From Acephala macrosclerotiorum (lineage: Eukaryota; Ascomycota; Leotiomycetes; Helotiales; Mollisiaceae), in assembly GCA_014904845.1 (NCBI GenBank), contig MU119348.1, forward strand, positions 1 through 64,000: DNA of 64,000 nt, given 5' to 3'. Numbering within the stretch: the first letter of the stretch is position 1; each line of letters starts with the position of its first letter. Under the pieces are notes generated by a model. That model was not told the DNA's origin and did not search any database. It was given only the letters and a program-made list of their open reading frames with translations. The position numbers and the translations under genes are program-made. Below are positions 13,139 through 23,897 of the stretch, one piece after another.

Positions 13139-13361
13139 TCGAATGCACGATTTAACATGCAATGACTAATACGGGCGCACTTAGCTCAGCCATTGGGCAC
13201 TAATAAGGCTCCAAGGGTCAACAGGAACTACGAGACAGGCAGTAGATATAACCGCATTAAGACCTGCAAATCCACTCTAAACATGAGCCATTTGTTCCCT
13301 AACATTAACTAACATAGGTACATAGTATACCTACTTACCAACGCGCGGATCTAGTCCAAAT

Positions 13362-16300
13362 TTGCCAGAAATCATAGCCCCGACCATGCCTGTCGTGGTG
13401 CTCTCACGACCCCGAACTAAAGGTGAAGCGGCGCGCAATGATGCAAAGCTTGCTTCGGAGGAGATCGTCCAGGCATATTTATACCATGATTTCTTACGAT
13501 TTATTCTCTCTTTTTATGATCCAAATAGGCCCAGCTTCGAAGAGCAGGACCGCTTGTCGGATGATGCTGGGGAACCCACGATTGTATTAACGAAGGTCAG
13601 TGCAGATGATCCTCTGATATACTCGGTGGACACCTCTGCGAAAAAGTCCAGGTCCAGTACTGGTTGTGCAAACTCAATTGTCCGAGTGAGTATGTGGATG
13701 GGGGATCCTCATTTTTGCCTGATGGACTCAAGGATGGGTTTTTTGTCGCAAATTGCTCAGGTGTGCATTCAATCCAAAATCAAACGGTGCAACAATGAGG
13801 GATGCAAGCAGTCGAAGCAAAAGCTCTCGGAGACAGCTCCCCAGTGCGACTGGATTGCCTTTAGGGACTGGGCAGTTACAGCCATGTCCTGTCAAGCTTC
13901 TATGAGTCAGGAGCAGAAGAAGTCCCGAGCCCACACGCACATAGCGTACGTGGTTAACACATGTTGCATGATCTTGAAGCGTTGCACAAACGAGAAGAAT
14001 GTCCGCTTGCATTTCCGCCCCTTCCTCGACGGATACAAACAGAAACGCATCGATCTGGCTGATGTTTCGAACGTCATTTATTGGATGGTCAGGATCCAGA
14101 CTGAAATTGGCATTGGTCCAAGTGCGTTTGGGCGTTGGGACCACGGGGTTCTGCCAGAGGAAGTTTCACTGCCGGCAATCGCCAAGGCATCGATGGCAAT
14201 TGAGGATATGGGCCTTTGCAAGTACCGTGTCTGGAGTCTGGTCAACGTCAGTGAGCGCAAACAGAGCGACTTGCCAGACATCGTTGCAGCTGTGAGCCAT
14301 TACAAACGGTCTCTCCAGCACAAAGGCCACGAGGTGTGCACTCCCAGCAAATGCCAGTGGTCGCAGATGGACACCTCTTCGGTCAATCAGCTTCACAAAT
14401 TCCCATGCAAGGCGGCCGGTATTCGCGATCCTTCGCCAGACCAGCTTTGCCAGCAGTCTGAGTTCCCCGTCGCCCTACTTGAGACGGCGCTGGAGCTTGG
14501 GGGAAGCATGGCCTGGTTGTGCAACTCCTCTTCGACCCATGCTCTCAGCAGTCGGAGGGATCCATACATCGCCATTTCTCACGTCTGGTCCGACGGAACG
14601 GGTGTCGGAATCAAAAACGCTGGCATCGTCAATAGCTGCCTGTCCAATTTTTTTGCCTCCATCGCGCGCAGATTGGACTGCAAGGCAGTGTGGTGGGACG
14701 CACTGTCTATCCCCGTCGAGCCCAAGGCGCGGACTAAGGCCCTCAGCCTGCTGCACGGGAATTATGCCAATGCAGCGTACACGGTTGTTCACGACCTGTA
14801 CTTGCTTAACTTCGAGTGGCGCGACGATGGAAGCCCCTGCCTCGCGCTTATCCTCTCGTCGTGGTTTACCCGCGGCTGGACGGCGCTGGAGCTGGCTATG
14901 TCGAACCGTGTGAAAGTGCTGTTCAAAGGCCCGACCGACAGTGAGCCCCTCATCAAGGACTTAGATGACGATATCCTCGCCAAGGGGCCGGCTTTTGCTT
15001 CCCGGGCCCACTGGCTGGCTACCTCGCTGATCCAACGCCTGCGCCAGCGCGTAGACCATGTTGGGGACCTTCTAGCCATCCTATCCGCGCGAAGCACATC
15101 CTACGTGCGTGATCGTACCATCATTGCCGGACTGCTGGCCGGGGTGCCCGGGTGCGACTTCGATGCAGGAGAGAGCACCATCACTAAGTCCATTCTCGAA
15201 TATCTCGGCAGGATCCCGTACAGTTGTCTCCTGCACGGCAAAGCGACCATGCGCGAACAGGGAGGCTACTCGTGGTGCGCTGCCACCCTGGACGACATGC
15301 CCGTAGACTTGTCTGAGGATCTTATGGGCGGTCTCTATGCGAAAGACGACGCTTTGCTGGAAATCGACGAAAATGGCGCCGTTAACGGTGAGTGGTGGTG
15401 TCGACCGATCGAGGGCTCCGAGCTGAAAAGGGGAAAGATTAAGCCGTATGGAAATGACCTTGCCGCGGCAGTCAAGATCAGCAATGCACTTCGTCACTAC
15501 AAGAACTGCCTTCTGCTGAGACCTTATGACGACCCGGGACACGGTTCTACTGCCCTTTTAGTCATGCCTTTCAGCGTGCTGCAAAATGGGCCAGGCTATC
15601 GAATCGAACCTAGCCTTGGGTTGTTATATGGGCCCAAAGCTGCTGTGAAGTGTCATTACATTGGAGCTGTCGTCGAGCATCACGGCAAGAAACGCCTGCA
15701 TCTTCAGACCGACAGTCAATGGAACTGGTGCATGTTCCAGATAGGTGGGAAGCACAGTGGCGAGCCCGCGATATTGGCCCAGACGGTGGTGGAAACTGCA
15801 TATGAATTAGAGGGCTGGGGTAAACCTCAACCCAAACATCAACGGGGACAGGGAGATTCAGACAATCTGCTAGCTTACTCGCTCGGTTCTGACGACGACG
15901 ATGATGCCGGCAAATACAAATCAACAAATTGGTACCAGAAGGAGACTACGCAGCCTTACCGGCCACTCAAATTGGTTGACGATATAGATGGTCCAACTTT
16001 TGATAAGCATCAGTCATTTCTTCTTCTCGATGCAGTCAAGTGGGGAAAACCCCATGCAGCAACATATCTTGTTAAGCAAGGCGCGACGCTTGCTGACATG
16101 CACAAGAGAGATCTGGTTGAGCAACTTGGGGGGCCGGCTGAAACCGTCTTTAACAATATCAAGCTCCTGGGTGATAGTTACGCTAAGAACAACAAATTGG
16201 AGATCGCCAAGGAAATGTATATGGAAGCCGTCAAGGGCTACGATAAATTAGTCGCAAGCGGGACCGTCATTCAGGACCCTTTGAAAATTCTAGATGCAAA

Positions 16301-18596
16301 GTACGTCTTGGGAAGCCTCTACATGAAAATTGCAAGACAAGAGCATCTTGAAGGCGCAGAAACGTCCGGAGACGTTGGGAAGGGCATTGAATTGGCGGAA
16401 GGCCTATTCAACAAAGTTTTGGAGGGGTTTGAAAAAAACAGGACACCCAAGAAGAAAGGGCAGGCCGAGGCCCAGTCCAAGTCTAAACTGGACACTGGAA
16501 GTCGAGATGGCACGTCATTCAAGCTTGAGATGGATACTATCGCGGACCTGACGCTTCTGTACGTGGAAAAATACAGGTTAAAGGATGCTGGTGCGACTTT
16601 CAAGAGGGCCATAGTGAGATTGGGAAAGGAGTCCCCGAAAGAGATCGAGGCCTTTGCCGAAGAATTGGAGAATCGGAACATTACAGCTTTCTTGATAAAG
16701 AGAGGGCGCGATGAACACGCGGCGGATATCTACCAGAAGGCGCTGAGAAGACTCGACAGAGCATTCAAGAAGAGCCATCTGATATCCATGATGGTTACTC
16801 TAAGCCTGGGGATTAATCAGCGGAATCAGGGTAATTTCCGGGACGCGGAAGACATGCTAAGGCGCGCCGTGATTGGGTTCGATCAAATCCTAGGTTTGCC
16901 TGACAAGAAGCAAAACAACACATCTAGACCCGGGCTTGAGAGCACCATGACTCTACTGGCTCTTTATCACCTCGGCAGCCTCTTGACTCGCCTTTACAGG
17001 TGCAGTGAGGCGACGGAGGTACTGGAGAGGGCTAGGTCGGGATTCAAGAAAAGGCTAGGGCAAAATAACACCCTGACACTAGCAACAATGGTTGCCCTGG
17101 GAGAAAACTACTTAGCCAATCGCAATCCGCAATCCGACGAAGCCGGGAATCTTTTCCGCACGGTAGCAGGTAGCCCCAAAATACCGGGTGGTGTGTGGCC
17201 TCGTTTGCAACTCAGGGCCAGGCTTGGGCTTTCCCAAGGCTATTATTTGAAGGGGAAAGAAGCACAGTTAGATGGGCAAGAGAAATTATGGCAAGATACT
17301 GAAGAAACTTTGCGAGACGCCAAGTTAATCAAGAATGCTGCTTCGCACGATCTGGACGAATGCAATGTTCTTCTTTTCTTAGCCAAGCTCTACGAAGCGC
17401 AGGAAAAGTTCAAACGTGCCGCAGAAAAATTAAAATTATGCCTCGATGGTTTCAAGGAGCTGGATGGACCGGAAAGCGTTACCTACTTGCGGGCATTGAA
17501 GAAGTTGGGCGGTCTCTACGAGAAGCTCGAGAGGCGGGGAGAAGCCGAGACAATGCTCCAGGAAGCTTTGAAAGGTTTCACGACAAAGCTGGGGGCTTTG
17601 CACGTCGACACTCTCGATACAGAGTTAGACCTAGGGAATATCTACTTGGCTCGCAAGAAAATAGACGCCGCCGAAGCATCGTGCTACCGTGCGCATCAGG
17701 GCCTTGAGAAAACAAGAGGCCCGAACTCCGGGTGGACAAGTTTAGCCATGCAGAGTCTGGGCCACGTGTATATGGAGAAGGGCAAATTTACTAAAGCCCA
17801 AGACTCGTACTTTAAAGCGTACAAAGGGTTCAGAAACTCGAAAGGGAAGGGAACGACTACGGCCTTAGCGCAAGTGGACTACGCAAAAGCATGCGCCGTG
17901 CTCGGGGACGAAGAAAATCTCGGAAAGGCAGAGCAGATTTTTGAGCAGGCAGTCAGTCGCTTTACTGAAAGCAAAGGGGCCAGTCATGCCCTTACTCTTG
18001 ATGCGCAGCTCAGGCTTGGGTGGGTGTATATGAAGCAAAGGGACTTTGCGAGAGCTAAGCCACAGATCCAAGGCGTGATTGACGGGTACTCCAAGCTCAA
18101 GCTTAGTTCGAAGTCAACAGCCATGTCTGAGGCCAAACTCCTCCTTGCACACGTTATGTTTAAACAGTCACAGGAGTCTGATGATATCGACTTGAATGAG
18201 ATCGAAAGCCTGATTAAGGAGGCACGGGACGACCTGATCCGCGTGCGTGGGGAATCCGCCATAATGTCCCTGGATGCGTCTGCTCTGCTTGGCGAGCTCT
18301 ACTTGACAGGCAAAGTAGGCGGGAAGAAGGCGGAAGGAGAGAAAATTCTTAACAAGGCACTGGAGTCAAACTTGTCGCCGGGCCATCCAACGGCCATCCG
18401 CATTATGGATCTTCTACTTCTTCACCTTCATGATACCAAGAGAGTCGAAGAATTCAAGACGCTGAATAGCCGTAAGATGGAGCAGTTAAATGCTGCCCAT
18501 GGGGCCGAAAATGCCGCCATAATTTTTTCGATGACGAACCCCCTCTCTAAGCGTACGGGGGCTGACAAGGTGGCCATACAAATCCTTGAAGAGTAA
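13362..18596 (+). CDS. HET-domain and TPR-repeat protein
   Basis: One uninterrupted exon of 1744 codons. Residues about 400-560 form a divergent HET (heterokaryon incompatibility) domain: PYIAISHVWSDGTG, then KAVWWDALSIP (the W-D-x-L-x-I block), HGNYANAAYTVVHDLY, and SSWFTRGWTALELAMSNRV (the W-x-x-RGW-x-x-E block). GGYSWCAATLDDMPVD at about 634-649 is a segment often found downstream of HET domains. From about residue 925 to 1700 the protein is a long run of TPR-type helical pairs spaced 40-60 residues, with repeated LG..Y/LG..Y...G/A patterns like kinesin-light-chain TPRs. An acidic stretch (GSDDDDDAG, about 842-850) sits between. No Walker A P-loop is visible, so this is HET plus TPR without a NACHT or NB-ARC motor. 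HET domains trigger cell death in non-self recognition; TPRs probably sense or scaffold. The first 395 residues have no family I recognise. The nearer in-frame ATG at codon 9 is an alternative start. Confidence 0.85.
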   Translation: MPEIIAPTMPVVVLSRPRTKGEAARNDAKLASEEIVQAYLYHDFLRFILSFYDPNRPSFEEQDRLSDDAGEPTIVLTKVSADDPLIYSVDTSAKKSRSSTGCANSIVRVSMWMGDPHFCLMDSRMGFLSQIAQVCIQSKIKRCNNEGCKQSKQKLSETAPQCDWIAFRDWAVTAMSCQASMSQEQKKSRAHTHIAYVVNTCCMILKRCTNEKNVRLHFRPFLDGYKQKRIDLADVSNVIYWMVRIQTEIGIGPSAFGRWDHGVLPEEVSLPAIAKASMAIEDMGLCKYRVWSLVNVSERKQSDLPDIVAAVSHYKRSLQHKGHEVCTPSKCQWSQMDTSSVNQLHKFPCKAAGIRDPSPDQLCQQSEFPVALLETALELGGSMAWLCNSSSTHALSSRRDPYIAISHVWSDGTGVGIKNAGIVNSCLSNFFASIARRLDCKAVWWDALSIPVEPKARTKALSLLHGNYANAAYTVVHDLYLLNFEWRDDGSPCLALILSSWFTRGWTALELAMSNRVKVLFKGPTDSEPLIKDLDDDILAKGPAFASRAHWLATSLIQRLRQRVDHVGDLLAILSARSTSYVRDRTIIAGLLAGVPGCDFDAGESTITKSILEYLGRIPYSCLLHGKATMREQGGYSWCAATLDDMPVDLSEDLMGGLYAKDDALLEIDENGAVNGEWWCRPIEGSELKRGKIKPYGNDLAAAVKISNALRHYKNCLLLRPYDDPGHGSTALLVMPFSVLQNGPGYRIEPSLGLLYGPKAAVKCHYIGAVVEHHGKKRLHLQTDSQWNWCMFQIGGKHSGEPAILAQTVVETAYELEGWGKPQPKHQRGQGDSDNLLAYSLGSDDDDDAGKYKSTNWYQKETTQPYRPLKLVDDIDGPTFDKHQSFLLLDAVKWGKPHAATYLVKQGATLADMHKRDLVEQLGGPAETVFNNIKLLGDSYAKNNKLEIAKEMYMEAVKGYDKLVASGTVIQDPLKILDAKYVLGSLYMKIARQEHLEGAETSGDVGKGIELAEGLFNKVLEGFEKNRTPKKKGQAEAQSKSKLDTGSRDGTSFKLEMDTIADLTLLYVEKYRLKDAGATFKRAIVRLGKESPKEIEAFAEELENRNITAFLIKRGRDEHAADIYQKALRRLDRAFKKSHLISMMVTLSLGINQRNQGNFRDAEDMLRRAVIGFDQILGLPDKKQNNTSRPGLESTMTLLALYHLGSLLTRLYRCSEATEVLERARSGFKKRLGQNNTLTLATMVALGENYLANRNPQSDEAGNLFRTVAGSPKIPGGVWPRLQLRARLGLSQGYYLKGKEAQLDGQEKLWQDTEETLRDAKLIKNAASHDLDECNVLLFLAKLYEAQEKFKRAAEKLKLCLDGFKELDGPESVTYLRALKKLGGLYEKLERRGEAETMLQEALKGFTTKLGALHVDTLDTELDLGNIYLARKKIDAAEASCYRAHQGLEKTRGPNSGWTSLAMQSLGHVYMEKGKFTKAQDSYFKAYKGFRNSKGKGTTTALAQVDYAKACAVLGDEENLGKAEQIFEQAVSRFTESKGASHALTLDAQLRLGWVYMKQRDFARAKPQIQGVIDGYSKLKLSSKSTAMSEAKLLLAHVMFKQSQESDDIDLNEIESLIKEARDDLIRVRGESAIMSLDASALLGELYLTGKVGGKKAEGEKILNKALESNLSPGHPTAIRIMDLLLLHLHDTKRVEEFKTLNSRKMEQLNAAHGAENAAIIFSMTNPLSKRTGADKVAIQILEE

Positions 18597-19206
18597 TTTG
18601 TGTTGAGATGGCATTCTGGCACGTGATGAAGCTAAGGATAAAACTCTGTTTTCGAGCTTTTGTAGAAATCAATCAATAACTCACCTTTTTGCCTACCATC
18701 GAAAAATCGCTCTCAACAATTTGGTGATTAAAACCATCGAAAGTATGGATGATTTGTTTGGTTCTGGTTAGGGCCTCTAGTCTTCGAATGACAACGACTG
18801 TAATGATCAGGAAGCCCAAGTGTTGGAATCACGTGCAGGCACCTTATAGGCTAGTGACGTAGCTAGCAGGGGGAGCTCGCACATATACGTATCTCACGGC
18901 TGAAGAACTTCCTTTTTTAGCTATCAGTCTTTGTATTTACATACCCCTTCGCCGGGGACTCGCTGAATATACGCTTGTTTGGTCACGTAATTGTGACCAG
19001 GCTATTCTTCTCTCGCTCTAGTTTACCCCACAATCACTTTCTGCCACCTTTCTCCGCATGCTCTTCTTTGATTGCACATCACGTGTCTCCGATCTAGCTC
19101 GTAAGCGCAAATGGCTCTTAAGAGCGTTGCTCTTGAGACTGCTTTACTCGTATGGACTGATTGATGGTGAGAGTAATTCTATTGGCTGAAAAATCTTAAG
19201 TCGGTA
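18597..19206. other. Intergenic
   Basis: Between the HET-TPR stop and the Fot1-like element. No gene seen; it holds the 3' flank of the HET-TPR gene. The last two bases (TA, 19205-19206) are the transposon target duplication. Confidence 0.6.
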
Positions 19207-19248
19207 CTCGGGTTCCCGGTTAAATTCCCACCCCACCAAAATTCCCAC
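19207..19248 (+). repeat. Left TIR of the Fot1-like element
   Basis: Exact reverse complement of 21512-21553; outer end follows TA. Confidence 0.93.
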
Positions 19249-19459
19249 TTTTTTCTTTATACCTATAACAGTCCTCACCGCAAGATGTACTACGGTCTCA
19301 GCGCAGTAAGTCTTGTCTGGAAAGTCTGTGTGTATTGGTGCGTCTGAAGAGAGAAGGTCTCAAGAGAGAGAAACTATCTAAGGTAGGATGCTAAGCTAAA
19401 CTAGTGCTGGTCCACGTGACCACCCCAACAATACCCCACTACACTCAAATTCGAATAAA

Positions 19460-21389
19460 ATGCCCAACTTACATCGTGTACCGGAGGCAATTGCTGATTT
19501 AGAGACCCAAGAGATCCCTAATATTAGTGCAATAGTTGAAAAGTATGGCCTTGAACGTACGACGCTAGGAAAGCGATGGGCAGGCAAAACTACCTCCATG
19601 GAAGAGTGTATCTCTGTGCACCGGCAGTGTCTTACCAACTCCCAGGAGAAGTGCCTAATACAGCTTATAAACAAGCTTACCGAGCGAAGAATGCCTCCGA
19701 CTACAGCAATTGTCAGAAACCTCGCAGAGGAGATCAGGGGATGTCCTGTAGGGAAGAACTGGACCGCGTCCTTTGTAGGGCGGCACAAGCACGAGTTAAA
19801 AAGTCTGTACCTGAGGGGCATAGACAACAAGTGTGCTAAGGGGGAATATCCGCCTACATACGAGCTGTTTTATCAATTGGTTGAGTGCTATTTCGCGTTG
19901 CTTTGATTATTATATAGTCTTGAACCCCGCTAACCGCTCTTTTATAACAGCTTAAAGAAGCTATTGAAGAATATAATATCACGGCGGATAATATATGGAA
20001 CGTTGATGAGAAGGAATTCTTAATTAGAATAGGGTTACAATGCGTAGAATTATGTCCCGGGAGGCGTACGAGCAAGGCAGATCCCGACAGTCTGTCCAGG
20101 ACGGAAACCGCGAGTTCATTACTCTTATCGCATGCGTTTCGGCCCTAGGCAAAACGATCCCACCGACTTTACTGTACAAAGGGAAGTCCAGGGACCTTCA
20201 GAACACGTGGGTAGACGATTTAGAAGAGCAAGACGACTTATTCTTTGGAGCTACAGAGAATGGGTGGACAAACGATGCGTACGGCCTGAAATGGCTACAG
20301 GAGGTTTTTGAACCAAGAACTCGACCTAGTAGACAGACAACTAAGCGTCTCTTAATTGTTGATGGCCACTCTAGTCATGTCAATCTACGGTTCATCGAAT
20401 GGGGGAATAACCATGGTATAATTACCTTGATTTTACCACCTCACGCAACCCACCGACTTCAGCCTCTCGACGTCAACTGCTTTCTTCCCTTGGCTACAAA
20501 ATACCAAGTCTACCTAGACAAATGGCTTCATAGATCTCTTGGTCAAGTCAGCATGTCAAAGCGTAATTTCTATGAGATATTTCGCCCAGCTTGGCTAGAA
20601 TCGTTTATTTCAGAGAACATCATAGGAGGGTTCAGAAAGACTGGCATTTTTCCATTTGCACCACCTATCGTACTCGACGCAATCACTAGTAGGCCAGAGA
20701 CTCCTCCTGAAGCTCAAGAAGGCCCTGCACAACCAATTCCTACTCCAATGACCTCTAAATCGATTCGCCGGGCTCAAAAACAGTACAAAGCTAACCCTAC
20801 GAAAGCCAACCTTGACGTCATCCTTAAGTCGCAAGAACGACTTGCTGCACAACACGAGGTCGATAAACACTTACAGTCTGGCTTACTAGAGACCCTAAAG
20901 GCTGAAAAGAAGCGAAGACAGCGTGGGAAGAAGTTGAATTTACTCGGTTAGGAGGACACCGGGGCCCAGCTATTCCATTCTTCTAGGGTGCGTACTGCTC
21001 TTGCCTATGAGGCAGAGAAAAACGCGAAAGCGGCAGCAGAAAAGGCTGATAAGGAGGCTAAGAAGGCACAGGGGCAAGAAAACAAGCGTAGGAAGGAGCA
21101 GGAGGCTGAAGAGAAGGCTTTACAGCGTCAGGTAGAGAAGGATTTGAAGGCTCAGGCGGCGGCTGAAAAGCAAGCTGCAAAGGACACTAAAAAGACGCAA
21201 CCAAAGCTGCCGAAGAAGAACCAAAAGAAGTCTGATATTGTGAAATTGCCATTAAAGAAGATTTTTAATTGTTCTACGAAGGCAGTAACGTTTGCGGAGG
21301 AGGTTGAAGTAGTGGCAGAAGCGGAGGGGTCTAAAACCGGCCGAACAAAGACTCGGGAGATTAGATTACCTGAGCGCTTCAAAAGGTAA
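19460..21389 (+). pseudogene. Fot1/pogo transposase, two lesions
   Basis: Transposase with an N-terminal psq/CENP-B-type helix-turn-helix (IVEKYGLERTTLGKRWAG, then the Tc5-type second HTH) and a DDE catalytic core. The exon 19460-19879 ends YELFYQL and is followed by a 71-base intron (19880-19950, GTTGAG...CTAAC...AACAG) to LKEAIEEYNI. Catalytic residues are D in NVDEKEF (20005), D in LIVDGHSSH (20361) and D in LQPLDVNCF (20469); the last two are 35 residues apart, as in DD35D enzymes. Lesions: a one-base deletion near 20033 separates EKEFLIRIG from MRRIMSREAYEQG, and a TAG at 20949-20951 interrupts LNLLG before the lysine-rich coiled-coil tail, which stays in frame to 21389. The TAG could come from CAG by C-to-T change. 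Confidence 0.88.
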
Positions 21390-21511
21390 TACTATTAATG
21401 TTTAATATCGTACATTGACTACTGATCTAACTGTAATTCAATTCGTGCAAAGAAATAATTTGTGGTTATTTAATTATAAGCATTTTAATTATCTTATTCT
21501 TGATCAGGGAT

Positions 21512-21553
21512 GTGGGAATTTTGGTGGGGTGGGAATTTAACCGGGAACCCGAG
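21512..21553 (-). repeat. Right TIR of the Fot1-like element
   Basis: Exact reverse complement of 19207-19248; followed by TA at 21554-21555. Confidence 0.93.
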
Positions 21554-21581
21554 TACCCCGAATCCCTGCAAACCCGCAAAC

Positions 21582-21820
21582 CCTTGGTCTCAACACCCCT
21601 TGGATGTAGTTACCTTGGCCTCAATCACCTTGGCTGCAATCCCCTTGTTGGCATGTCCTGGCGTAAAATGACACAGAAAATTTGTAGAGGGCTCATCTCA
21701 AAGTTCCAAAGAAAGAACTGTGAGTTTAGGTGAATGGAAACTTAAATGAGCAAGGGCTGTTTAACCTAGCTACCTCGACCTGGCTACCTCGACCTGGCTG
21801 CGTCGGCCTGCTTGGATGCC
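21582..21820. repeat. Two degenerate short tandem repeats
   Basis: At 21582-21655 a 15-base unit of the form CCTTGG-n-T-n-n-A-n-T-n-A is repeated four to five times with drift. At 21765-21820 a 14-base unit CCTGGCTACCTCGA is repeated four times with drift. Both lie just outside the right end of the transposon. No function can be read from them. Confidence 0.6.
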
Positions 21821-23110
21821 CACCCCTCGACAGACCGCCCACAAATTCCGAAGCACAGGTAAGAGTTGCGGCCATTGCTCCCGGCAGGAGTCCCTACACA
21901 GGCACCCCGACTTGTCTACGTAGGCACGGGTACCTTTGTAGGCCCGAGACGTTCTAATCGATACACTTTAATTAGCTCTTTATACAGGCACTCCTAATAA
22001 GCGAAACTTAGTCTCCAAAGACCGATTTACCAACGCTTTTTAAATAAGAAATTATAAAACTAAATTTTATTATTTAAATTTTAATATTTATATAAATAAA
22101 AATTATATTATATTATTATAATTAATAAATTTTAATAAAAAACCGTATAAAATTTAATTTAAATAATTTTTTAAAAGTTTTATTTATTAAAAATATTTGT
22201 ATAAAATTTAAATTTATTAAATTAATTTAAATTAAAATAATAAATTTTACGTTTAAAATGTTTAAATTAATTAAAATATGTAAATTTAAAATATTATATA
22301 TTAATTATTTTATCAAATTTAAACTTTTAAAAATAATACGATTTAAAGTATTTTTAAATTAATAAATAAAAGTTTCGTAAAATAAAACGTATATCGAAAT
22401 GTTTTAAAATTAAAATATTAAAAAAAAGTTCGAAATTTTAATTAAATCGATATTTAAAATTATATTAACGTATTTTTAATAAAAAATATTAAAATTTTTA
22501 TAATAGTTTTTTTTAATATAAAAAATTTTATATATAAAATTTAAAATAATTTAATTTTAAATTTATTAAATATTTTATATTTTAAATATTTAAAATTCGT
22601 TTAAAAAAATAAATTATTATTTAATTAATTTAATTAAACGATTTTAATTTAAATTTAATAAAATCGATAAACGACGATTTAAATTAAAATTATTATTTAT
22701 TTCTTATATTATTAAAAATATAATAAAAATATATTTAATGAATTAAATTTTTTTTAATAATTTATAAATTAAAAAATTCGTTTAAAATAATTAAATATAA
22801 TAATATTTAAAATAAAAAATTTAAAATTTTTTTTTTTAATATTATAATTAAAATTAAAATTATTTTATTAATATTTAATAATATATTTATTTTTATTTAA
22901 TTAATATTACGTTTATTAAAATCGCTTTTTAAAATTATATAAAAAAAAAATTTTTTATAATTTTAATTATTTTTATATATAAATTTTAAGTTTAATACGC
23001 TTTTATATTATACGAATAGTTTTATTTAAATTTATTTTATAAAATCTCGTTCAAGCATTAAAAAATATTATTATTATTATTAACGCACTTTTAACGACTT
23101 TAACACACAA
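21821..23110. repeat. Second AT-rich RIP-type block
   Basis: From about 22030 to 23100 composition falls to almost pure A/T with isolated CpG sites, as in 1-8180. It is unreadable in all frames. Sharp edges on both sides suggest a mutated transposon whose identity is lost. Confidence 0.75.
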
Positions 23111-23346
23111 TTTGCTACTTTAAATCTTGCCAATTCTTCCGCTACAGATTCGAATAAGTCAAAAGCAACCGAATCCGTGCATTATTTCCGTGAAGAGCCC
23201 CTGCCATATTATCAAGTCAAGGATACTTGTGCGAGTCGAGAATTCAAAACTGCTGAGGGATAGTAAAAAAGGAAACATCCATACGAAGCCTTCACGAACC
23301 TCATGTCAAAAGTTTCCTGGCTTTCGAAAATCGTCTCAATTCCTAT

Positions 23347-23897
23347 TTGCCCGCAACACCACTCTCCTATGAAATTTGGACATTGCAACTACCTGATCTT
23401 GAAATCGACGTTTCTCGAAATCCTTGCCTCGAGCCCAAGTCCCTGAGAAAAGCAGGAGGGACACGAAAGCGAAAACGTCAGGACGCGGAGACTAAACAAT
23501 CGGCTCCAAAGGAAACTGGTACGATCGCGGCTGCAAAGTCAAAACATTTGCACTAGAAGTACCAAAGCGCCGACGCGGACGCCCTTCAAAAAATGCAGAC
23601 CCCAAATCACAGGGCAATGTCGCACAACCAATACCCGTAACATTTTGTGATCCCGTAGCAGCTCCTGGATTTTTTCATGGCCCAGTGCCTCAATATAACG
23701 GCTTCTCGACTGCGGGGCAACACGAGCAAATGCCTCAAAACAATGGACTCGGAGGCAATGCTGTATGTTCAGGAAATGCGCCGTTGCCGCCTAACGCGCC
23801 AATGTTGAATAACCACTTCTACTTAGCTCCAGCCCAGCAACAACATCTACGATATCAGGAGATGTTGGCGAAGTCTGAACTGCGATGGAGAGATTGA
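23347..23897 (+). pseudogene. AT-hook protein fragment
   Basis: Two consecutive readable segments in different plus frames. The first (23347-23556) is basic, with AGGTRKRKRQDAETKQ. The second (from about 23540 to 23897) contains VPKRRRGRPSKNA, a clean AT-hook (R-G-R-P core with flanking basics) that binds the minor groove of AT-rich DNA, then a Gln/Asn/Pro-rich tail ending LAKSELRWRD. They join across a one-base shift near 23540, with no good intron of normal length between them. It lies right beside an AT-rich block. Either a broken gene or an unresolved splice; the family is not recognised. Confidence 0.4.

Larger units (their letters stand above)
19207..21553 (+). mobile_element. Fot1/pogo-type DNA transposon
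   Basis: A 2347-base element bounded by perfect 42-base terminal inverted repeats (19207-19248 and 21512-21553, starting CTCGGGTTCCCGG) and flanked on both sides by TA (19205-19206 and 21554-21555), the target duplication of the Tc1/mariner/pogo superfamily. Inside is a single transposase gene in the plus direction. Perfect TIRs and normal base composition point to a young insertion that has escaped heavy RIP, but the transposase carries two lesions, so this copy is probably non-autonomous. Confidence 0.93.
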
